DNA of 15,396 nt from CAIQPO01 sp964648275. Its GTDB lineage: Bacteria > Patescibacteriota > Microgenomatia > UBA1400 > MFAQ01. The first letter of the stretch is position 1. Every line of letters begins with the position of its first letter. Positions 1 through 5,647 of the stretch are shown one piece after another. The notes under the pieces were generated by a model, which did not search any database, had not been told where the DNA came from, and worked only from the letters and a program-made list of their open reading frames with translations. The translations under genes and the position numbers were made by a program. The stretch lies in contig CAZYOB010000021.1 of assembly GCA_964648275.1 (NCBI GenBank), positions 1 to 15,396 on the forward strand. The letters are read 5' to 3'.

Positions 1-1055
1 CTTCGATTGGCTTGACGCCGTGCAAAAAGGCCAGGATATGTCCTTTGGTCTTGCGACCTTCTATCTGCTCTGTCAGAAGCCAGGAAACCTTATTAACCAA
101 ACTTAAAACAAGCAAGTCTCTTAATTCACGCGGAGTCCCATACGGAAGCGGGGTCTCCGCTTCGAAATTGACCTTGTAATCAAACTTCCTCTTGGCTTCA
201 AATTCAACAATAGAAGCCGTGTCAGCGCCGAAGTAATTCAGAAACAAGTCCTTGTTGATGGTGGCACTGACAATGAGTAATTTGAGATGTGGATGAAGAG
301 GTAACTGGTCTTTTAGCAGTCTGAGAATGATATCGATGTTGAGTGATCGTTCGTGAGCTTCATCGATCATGATCACACTGAGGTCATTTAACTGACCATT
401 CTTGATCATGTTAATCAAACTGCCATCGGTAGCCAGGAAGGCTGCGTTAAAACGATCGGCATTGCGATCTTTGCTGTACCGGTAGCCGATATCAAATCCC
501 TTGCCGACTGAAGAGCCAAGTAAGACGCCCATGTACTCTGCGATGGAGGTAGTGGCGACGATACGAGGTTGGGTGATCAGGATCTGTCCTTCACGAATGA
601 AGAAATCATCCGGAACTCCTTTCGGCGGAAAAATCAGCCAATACGGTAGGGCGGTTGATTTTCCAGATCCGGTTTCACCGATAACGACGACTACCTGGTG
701 GTGCCTATCTTTGAGCCACTGATAGATCTCTACGATCTTATCCGGAGTAGCTCCAAACATAGATTCATCAAAGGTGGAGGGGGTCTCGACCTTTACGTGA
801 GGTCGCTGAGGATGGTAGACCATACCCAGTTCTCCGGGAATGGCGATAGACAGATCTTCTCCAGGGAGTGCCTGGACAGAAAAATAGGCCGCTCCCATAG
901 TCATTTTTTCCAGAATTAAGATTTTGCGACATTCTTCGCAGTATTCCGGCCGTGATTGACCATATTCCTTAATTTTTTCNNNNNNNNNNGGAATAGCCAA
1001 TATCACACTGGCAACGCTTGCATTTGACTTTATATTCAACAGTGGTTCGCGCCAT
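1..1055 (-). CDS. DEAH-box (HrpA-type) helicase with N-terminal zinc finger, 3' partial
   Basis: The minus strand encodes the N-terminal part of a superfamily 2 DEAH-box ATP-dependent RNA/DNA helicase that runs off the left edge. Motifs seen in order are Walker A GETGSGKST (about 655-682), TQPRIVATT (motif Ia region), DEAH followed by ERS (353-364), and motif III SAT (260-268). The last readable residues, GHILAFLHGVKPIE, fit the start of the second RecA lobe. Ahead of the helicase core are C12-x2-C15 and, after the gap, CEEC, which together could bind one zinc. The ATG at 1055 has a strong AAGGAGG Shine-Dalgarno 4 nt upstream. Ten Ns at 980-989 interrupt the gene; the flanks are one base out of register with ten, so the true gap length must be a multiple of three. 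The exact substrate and gene name cannot be fixed from the fragment. Confidence 0.9.
980..989. other. Assembly gap (10 Ns)
   Basis: Ten ambiguous bases lie inside the helicase gene, between codon 22 and the region before the CEEC motif. The reading frame on both sides is open but differs by one base if exactly ten are counted, so the number is probably a placeholder from scaffolding rather than a biological frameshift. Confidence 0.95.
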
Positions 1056-1111
1056 CTGTCCTCCTTTTTTGCGTTGTTGTTAAAGAACGATCCGAGTTCG
1101 GATATGGTTGG

Positions 1112-1120
1112 ATTTTACCA
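1112..1120 (-). promoter_or_regulatory. Extended -10 promoter candidate for the helicase gene
   Basis: On the minus strand TGG-TAAAAT (TG at 1119-1120, hexamer 1117-1112) forms an extended -10 element. It predicts a start near 1105 and a leader of about 50 nt before the ATG at 1055. No good -35 is visible. A 14-nt inverted repeat, ATCCGA-GT-TCGGAT (1090-1103), lies right at the predicted start and could be an operator or short hairpin. Confidence 0.45.
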
Positions 1121-1146
1121 CTACGCTTTTTTCTGATCGAAAAAAC

Positions 1147-1155
1147 TGATAGAAT
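1147..1155 (+). promoter_or_regulatory. Extended -10 promoter candidate for the 1195 gene
   Basis: TGA-TAGAAT (hexamer 1150-1155) predicts a start near 1162, about 33 nt before the TTG start codon at 1195. No convincing -35 was found. This is called on motif match alone. Confidence 0.35.
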
Positions 1156-1194
1156 CTCATAAAAATCGCCCGTTTAAATAATAAGGAGGCTGAA

Positions 1195-1536
1195 TTGTCC
1201 CAATGCTGCGGAAAGGTACCTACTCCCAGTGATACAGATTACATCCTGATTACAATACTATTAAAAGTACTGGAGTCTATCCCCGATCTAAGTATCTCCG
1301 ATAGTCCTAATCCATTTAAAGACCCTGTTGAAAAAATAGTGAGCAGTAAGGAATGGTTTACCGATAAGGGGAACCATATAAAGACTTGGACAGATAAAGA
1401 TGGGCAGATAAACTTAGAAATTGTGGAAGGGCCTGACAGGGGAACTCACCGCTTTTACGACCCGGAACATCAGAGAGAAGGACAAACGGGCGTTGAGAAC
1501 CCAAGAACCGGGGAGCGAAGACACGATAACGGATAG
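1195..1536 (+). CDS. Small protein with MSQCCGKVP leader; toxin-like candidate of unknown function
   Basis: A 113-residue protein of unknown function. It starts at TTG 1195 with a strong AAGGAGG Shine-Dalgarno 5 nt upstream, which decides this start. Residues 1-9 (MSQCCGKVP) are identical to the start of the nuclease-like protein on the opposite strand at 4862, and similarity continues to about residue 13 (T/S-P-x-D). The rest differs completely: a hydrophobic stretch around residues 16-30, then a polar region with aromatic and charged residues (EWFTDKGNHIKTW, HRFYDPEHQREG) and a basic, histidine-containing end. I recognise no family. The shared leader, short variable body and a helical neighbour starting 40 nt downstream suggest a small effector or toxin with a partner, but no catalytic motif supports that directly. 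Confidence 0.7.
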   Translation: MSQCCGKVPTPSDTDYILITILLKVLESIPDLSISDSPNPFKDPVEKIVSSKEWFTDKGNHIKTWTDKDGQINLEIVEGPDRGTHRFYDPEHQREGQTGVENPRTGERRHDNG

Positions 1537-1542
1537 TTGCAT

Positions 1543-1575
1543 AAGGATGTTAAGATTTCTTAACATCCTTTTTTT
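1543..1575 (+). terminator. Intrinsic terminator between the 1195 and 1576 genes
   Basis: A perfect 13-bp inverted repeat, AAGGATGTTAAGA (1543-1555) and its complement (1558-1570), is followed by an uninterrupted T tract to 1575. In RNA the tip would open to a normal loop, leaving about an 11-bp stem. It lies 7 nt after the stop of the 1195 gene. Unusually, the ATG of the next open frame follows the last T directly. Confidence 0.85.
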
Positions 1576-2025
1576 ATGATTATCGAACTTGACAAAAACC
1601 ATAGATTGCATTGTTCTCCAGCAGATCCATTGTTTCAGAGAAATATAGATCGGCTGTCAGACCGGGTAACTAATTTTTGGGATAAACAATTTAAAGATAA
1701 TAAGAATACAACGGATTTAGTTGAATCTGTCGGGAATGAATGTCAGAAAATTCTTCTCACCGAAAGAGGTAGTAATGGTGATCTGTTTAGTGAGGAATCA
1801 TATACCGAAATTTTCTTTGGTGAAGAGGCAGGCAGATTTATTGAAATACTGATAATCTTGCAGGAACTTTGGAAATTATCATCTAAATTAGATACGTATT
1901 CCACTTTAGAGCTAATTGATGAAGGAATAAGAGATACCGACAAACAATATTTCTATCGCAACATTGAACTGTTAAAAAATAAGCTGAGATTGCTGGAGAA
2001 TAAAAATAAAAAATCCGAGAGTTGA
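1576..2025 (+). CDS. Helical hypothetical protein, possible partner of the 1195 protein
   Basis: A 149-residue acidic protein predicted by composition to be mostly helical, with a charged C-terminal helix rich in Lys, Glu, Leu and Asn. No known domain is recognised. The frame is closed by TAA at 1561, so ATG 1576 is the earliest start; it has no Shine-Dalgarno and sits directly behind the T tract of the terminator. No -10 box is seen at leaderless distance. Expression therefore needs either read-through of the terminator or an unseen promoter inside the 1195 gene. Position directly after a small leader-bearing protein suggests an immunity or accessory partner; this rests on context only. Confidence 0.65.
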   Translation: MIIELDKNHRLHCSPADPLFQRNIDRLSDRVTNFWDKQFKDNKNTTDLVESVGNECQKILLTERGSNGDLFSEESYTEIFFGEEAGRFIEILIILQELWKLSSKLDTYSTLELIDEGIRDTDKQYFYRNIELLKNKLRLLENKNKKSES

Positions 2026-2054
2026 AAACTATTGCTAGTTCTCTTCTCTCGGAT
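2002..2054 (-). terminator. Intrinsic terminator of the 4862-2069 operon (minus strand)
   Basis: ATCCGAGAG (2013-2021) pairs with CTCTCGGAT (2046-2054), and inside it AACTA (2027-2031) pairs with TAGTT (2036-2040) around a TTGC loop. Read on the minus strand, the stem is followed by a T-rich run (complement of 2002-2013). It begins 14 nt after the stop of the minus-strand gene at 2069. It overlaps the end of the convergent plus-strand gene; in that direction no T run follows. Confidence 0.8.
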
Positions 2055-2068
2055 ATCGTAACTTTAGG

Positions 2069-3229
2069 TTAAACCCAGGTCTTGCCTTCTTTGTAGTTTT
2101 CCCCCAGGAAATAGTACGGGGTAACTTGAAGAGAAGGCAGGGAGTATGACCTCTGTATCAGCTCTTCAGTGAGTGCTCGGTAGAAGCCCACAATGGCGGG
2201 CTGAAAGCCGGTTTGATAGAACGCTATTCTGTATTTACCTTCAGAACGGCTCTTAGCGAACAGTTCTTTGGCTTTACGATAAGCGGTCTCATCAATTTCC
2301 CCGGCCGGTTTCCCAATGGAGATTTCTTGGTTTCGGAAGATATATATCTTCACAGTAGGATCAAGCTCCGGGTGGCGTTGGCTCATCATGCCGACTTTTA
2401 TCAACGGCTCGTCTTTGAAGGCAAACCTGACTGACTCAATTTGCCGGGGTCTAAGGCAAAATAGTGGGAATGGAGAAGCTTGTGAACCATCGGCATAGGT
2501 GATGGGGACACTTATCTTCGTTCCCTTGGAATACACCATCTCGTTGAGAATCTCGGCTATGACATGATGCCCCAGGTCACTGAAATTAACTGCAGCGGGC
2601 TCACCTCGAGTAATTGATCCAACGACAGCGCGGATTTGATTCCGGAGTCCAACATAAGGGTTGGCATCGGCACCTGTCGTAATATCGTCCCGAACATGTA
2701 GAGATAAAAATTCATCCCTAAGGTTATCCGGGGCATTAATTTCGGAAACCGACTCGTAGTCACTGATCACTTCCTGAAGCTCGATGATGTTCCAGCCATT
2801 TTTAACTGCCTGTTGATAAAATTGGATTTTTGGCATCAACTCCCGGCATAAATCGAGACCGGCAGTTGAGACTAAATCCAGAAGTTGCTCCAATTGCCTA
2901 CCAAGTAATTCAGATGGACTGAAACTTGCCATCAATCTAGATTTCTTGACCGCTTCCGGAAATGACTTTTGCAGTGGTATGAGTGAGGCTAGGTAGTTGG
3001 CACCCAAATTGTGAACTACAGCATTATCACTTATGGCAATCAAGTGACCGTAATATTCAATCCGGTCGCACAGAGTGTGATATCTGCCCTGCTCCTGTTC
3101 CAGGTTAACCCCCTTTTCCATTCTGACTTCGATACGAAGAGCTCTCTGCATGAGAATTTTGAGGTCAACTCTCTCTATGCGACATTCTTCGTCGGGAAAG
3201 GCTATCAGCCAGACGTTGGTCTTTATCAT
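2069..3229 (-). CDS. Hypothetical protein, third gene of the nuclease-like operon
   Basis: A 386-residue, apparently soluble protein with no family I can name. No signal peptide or membrane segment is seen. Visible features are a helical first half with many Leu/Glu, a central GLRNQIRAVVGSI stretch, a Pro-rich PFPLFCLRPRQIES segment, and a C-terminal part around FYQTGFQPAIVGFYRA that looks like a compact conserved core. The ATG overlaps the stop of the gene before it by 4 nt (ATGA, 3226-3229), so the two are almost certainly translationally coupled and probably act together. A strong terminator follows. It has the same length as its upstream partner, but I see no sequence similarity between them. 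Confidence 0.85.
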   Translation of the reverse strand: MIKTNVWLIAFPDEECRIERVDLKILMQRALRIEVRMEKGVNLEQEQGRYHTLCDRIEYYGHLIAISDNAVVHNLGANYLASLIPLQKSFPEAVKKSRLMASFSPSELLGRQLEQLLDLVSTAGLDLCRELMPKIQFYQQAVKNGWNIIELQEVISDYESVSEINAPDNLRDEFLSLHVRDDITTGADANPYVGLRNQIRAVVGSITRGEPAAVNFSDLGHHVIAEILNEMVYSKGTKISVPITYADGSQASPFPLFCLRPRQIESVRFAFKDEPLIKVGMMSQRHPELDPTVKIYIFRNQEISIGKPAGEIDETAYRKAKELFAKSRSEGKYRIAFYQTGFQPAIVGFYRALTEELIQRSYSLPSLQVTPYYFLGENYKEGKTWV

Positions 3230-4386
3230 TGTCTTATCAACCTCCCCGTTTCAAGACGTCGGATTGCTTCCTTATTCAGACTGGATAAGCTATCCGGTGA
3301 GATCATCAGATAGACTCCGTTTTGTTCCAACAGTGAAGTAATTTGTTGCTGTTGGACTTCGGGAATATCTTCAAAATCTCTAGTCGTCAGGAAACAAATC
3401 ATTGTTTGAAGATCGGCAAGATGATATTTATGAATCAGGGCTTTAAGACTTTTGAGATCGTTGAGGAAATAGTGGCGTATCTCGGAATCCGAGCGTGCCC
3501 TGACCAAAACTACCAGAGACTGACCGGTCTTAAGAACCTGTTTGGCGTTGCGGAGCCAGGGAATGAGTAAATCAGTCTCTGCTCTGTAAATCTTGGCCAT
3601 ATATAAAGGATCGAAGTCGATAAACAAAGGGGCCTCATCGTCCTCAGACTCGATTATTTGGCCATTTTCCGTCAGTTCCGTCTTGAGTAGTTTCCTGTCG
3701 AGCGCCCCTCCGAGAACCACCGATCTGGTAATGAGCAAGTCATTGAGATATAAATGACGGTCTTCCGGACGGGACATTGAAGTGAGAATCCTTTCTGGCT
3801 GGTCGCAGCTTTGAATGATCATTTCCGCTTCAGCTACCGTCCAAACTCCACCCAAAACGACGAAACAAGCTCTTTCAGGGGTTAGTTCCCCATCAACGGA
3901 CAGTTTCATGATCCGAGCTTTAGTTTCCTGACTGAAGCCGACGAGCTCTAAATATAGTTGACGTGCCTCGTAGGGTGTTATGTGACCTTCAAATACATGC
4001 TTTAAATGGATGTCGTAGTCAAGAGCAAGGTCACAGATATATCCCGGGACCCTACCTCCCTCTACATTGCCGGTGAAGACAATTTCCATTGACCCACCGC
4101 ATTTGTAGGCTTCGGAAAGCAGAAAGCCGAGAGCGACCCTGGCACCACTGTGGTCGATGTATTGCGGAGGATTGGTAACGAGGCAAACATCAACCTCGAG
4201 ATAGTTCCCCTGGCGGTTGTGCTTGACTACAAGAAGAGAAAATACGATATCGCGAGAACACCAACGGTAAGGTCGCCAATCATAATTTTTGGGTAATTTA
4301 TTCCTTTGACGGAAGTTCTTGTCATAATCGGCGACGTGTTTTTCGTAAACGTTTAAACCCTTACTTATATCGGAATATGAGACCAT
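3226..4386 (-). CDS. Hypothetical protein, second gene of the nuclease-like operon
   Basis: A 386-residue, apparently cytoplasmic protein of unknown function. Its start is well supported: AAGGAGG lies 5 nt before ATG 4386, and the gene begins 11 nt after the stop of the PD-(D/E)XK-like gene. Visible segments are an N-terminal Tyr/Arg-rich part (NYDWRPYRWCSRD), an alpha/beta-looking core with EVDVCLVTNPPQYIDHSG and GGSMEIVFTG, an acidic stretch around ESEDDEAPLFIDFDPL, and a C-terminal half with KTGQSLVVLVRARSDSE that could be a second alpha/beta domain. No catalytic motif is recognised. Operon position points to a role with the nuclease-like protein and the 3229 gene, for example as immunity, delivery or regulation; the sequence does not decide which. 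Confidence 0.85.
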   Translation of the reverse strand: MVSYSDISKGLNVYEKHVADYDKNFRQRNKLPKNYDWRPYRWCSRDIVFSLLVVKHNRQGNYLEVDVCLVTNPPQYIDHSGARVALGFLLSEAYKCGGSMEIVFTGNVEGGRVPGYICDLALDYDIHLKHVFEGHITPYEARQLYLELVGFSQETKARIMKLSVDGELTPERACFVVLGGVWTVAEAEMIIQSCDQPERILTSMSRPEDRHLYLNDLLITRSVVLGGALDRKLLKTELTENGQIIESEDDEAPLFIDFDPLYMAKIYRAETDLLIPWLRNAKQVLKTGQSLVVLVRARSDSEIRHYFLNDLKSLKALIHKYHLADLQTMICFLTTRDFEDIPEVQQQQITSLLEQNGVYLMISPDSLSSLNKEAIRRLETGRLIRQ

Positions 4387-4397
4387 TTTGCCTCCTT

Positions 4398-4862
4398 TTA
4401 GCGAAGTTTGGTGACATCTGTGACGAGGGTTTCCGGGTTGATATGGACAACAAGAAAGTCAACATTCTCTGGACCGACTGAAAGAATTTCTTCACCGATC
4501 TTAGCGTTGTCAGGTGACCAAAGGGTCGATGTGGGGTCAGTCATTAGTGTGGCAACATGCTCTACCCATTCGACGGAACCTTCCCGTCCATGCCGAGTTT
4601 GGCCGAGAGAAGAAAGGCCGGAAGCTTGAGTGAGTTTTGACTCAACCAAGACAAGCTTTCCTAGTCCGTTACGGAATACACCATCGAATCCGTGCCTCTT
4701 TTGGTCAAAGAATTCGGCGTTAAGGTCAAGTTCATTAGTGACAAATTCGGAGACGGCCTGTTCACCCAGCTCACCTTGGTATTTACTTTGATGTCCTTCG
4801 ATGGATCGGCGAATATCTTTGGCGTCATCCGGAGAGGGAACTTTTCCACAACATTGGGACAT
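4398..4862 (-). CDS. Small PD-(D/E)XK nuclease-like protein with MSQCCGKVP leader
   Basis: A 154-residue protein whose first nine residues match the protein at 1195. After the leader comes a compact restriction-endonuclease-like core: helix GELGEQAVSEFV with Glu34, then Asp60 in HGFDGVF, then Glu74-x-Lys76 in LVLVESKLT. This is the D...ExK order and spacing of PD-(D/E)XK nucleases, including toxin domains of polymorphic toxin systems. A later strand, VDFLVVHINPE, would complete the fold. It has a strong AAGGAGG Shine-Dalgarno before ATG 4862 and heads a three-gene operon. A DNA- or RNA-cutting effector is the best guess; a housekeeping nuclease of this fold (for example Holliday-junction or repair type) is the alternative. 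Activity is inferred from residues only. Confidence 0.7.
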   Translation of the reverse strand: MSQCCGKVPSPDDAKDIRRSIEGHQSKYQGELGEQAVSEFVTNELDLNAEFFDQKRHGFDGVFRNGLGKLVLVESKLTQASGLSSLGQTRHGREGSVEWVEHVATLMTDPTSTLWSPDNAKIGEEILSVGPENVDFLVVHINPETLVTDVTKLR

Positions 4863-4919
4863 GGTTCCTCCTTTAACCTTAAGTTTTCAAGGTACTTATA
4901 GCTTTTAGCTAGACACGAT

Positions 4920-4925
4920 TATAAT
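4920..4925 (+). promoter_or_regulatory. -10 box giving a leaderless transcript for the 4933 gene
   Basis: A perfect TATAAT ends 7 nt before ATG 4933, so transcription would begin at or next to the A of the start codon. There is no Shine-Dalgarno in front of this gene, which fits leaderless initiation. The divergent minus-strand gene at 4862 shares the 70-bp region; on that strand TATAAG (4900-4895) is a possible -10. Confidence 0.6.
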
Positions 4926-4932
4926 ATGTTTT

Positions 4933-5526
4933 ATGGATAAATCGATCAATTCAAGAGCGCAGGTGATTTTTGACTTGGCAAAAAGGGCCGGCTTGACTGA
5001 GGATACACAGGCTGATTTTTTGAAAAAGATGGACATAGAGTCTCTGGAAAAAGAGTTGGAGAAGGAAAGGAGTGAATTTATCGGTTCAAATACAGACTTG
5101 GATTCGGCCGAAAATATATGGAGTCAGGGAGTAGAGAGTCATGTCGATGACAAATTGATTTGGCAACTAATAAACTACGCAGTTGGGAATAGTAAAGGGA
5201 CTATGGTCGATTGGAGATTTACCGCTGAGGACGTGGTGGCGAATATTGAGATGTTATCCACCGGACTTGATATAAAGACGTTGGGTGAAAAACAAGAAGC
5301 CGGCAACTGGATTGAACAAGTATTAATTAACGAGGAGAAGTATGATTTCGGAGGAGAACCCGGGGAGTCGATTCTCAGAATGATGGCATCAATAAATAAA
5401 CATCTATTAAAGTTGGGTAAACTTTTCATTTATTACGACCAGGGAACCGACGATATGTACTTTTTGTTTGTTAACAAGGAAGAGGCAAGCGAATTTAGAA
5501 AATACAAGTTCACTGTCCCCGAATAG
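4933..5526 (+). CDS. Hypothetical acidic protein divergent from the nuclease-like gene
   Basis: A 197-residue acidic, soluble protein. Residues 1-50 look helical and coiled-coil prone (KKMDIESLEKELEKERSE). The central part, MVDWRFTAEDVVANIEML, and the end, KLFIYYDQGTDDMYFLFVNKEE, suggest an alpha/beta domain whose layout faintly recalls DUF6630-type proteins; this is not a firm assignment. It is transcribed away from the PD-(D/E)XK-like gene from a 70-bp shared intergenic region, by a leaderless-type promoter. It could be an immunity or control protein for the cassette, or simply a neighbour. About 120 bp follow before the next gene, with no clear terminator. Confidence 0.65.
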   Translation: MDKSINSRAQVIFDLAKRAGLTEDTQADFLKKMDIESLEKELEKERSEFIGSNTDLDSAENIWSQGVESHVDDKLIWQLINYAVGNSKGTMVDWRFTAEDVVANIEMLSTGLDIKTLGEKQEAGNWIEQVLINEEKYDFGGEPGESILRMMASINKHLLKLGKLFIYYDQGTDDMYFLFVNKEEASEFRKYKFTVPE

Positions 5527-5591
5527 TTAGGTTGCGGACGATAACCAGGGTCTATTACCTAAAAAATGAAGCCGAATTCCTTATGTGAGAT

Positions 5592-5600
5592 TGTTATAAT
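5592..5600 (+). promoter_or_regulatory. Extended -10 promoter for the NTase-kinase operon
   Basis: TGT-TATAAT (hexamer 5595-5600) is a perfect extended -10. It predicts a start near 5607 and a leader of about 41 nt before ATG 5648. No clear -35 is seen. There is no Shine-Dalgarno near the ATG, where the leader is pyrimidine-rich. Confidence 0.6.
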
Positions 5601-5647
5601 GAGAGGACGGACAGACAAGATACAAGAGACTTTAACCCATCCTTTTA

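Noticed and set aside
501..919. Short plus-strand frames across the helicase gene
   Set aside because: The opposite strand carries unmistakable helicase motifs through the same bases.
980..989. Frameshift in the helicase at the N run
   Set aside because: The ten Ns are a placeholder of unknown true length, so the one-base register difference is not evidence of a pseudogene.
2069..4386. The two 386-residue proteins as a duplication
   Set aside because: Their lengths are equal by chance; reading them side by side shows no shared motifs.
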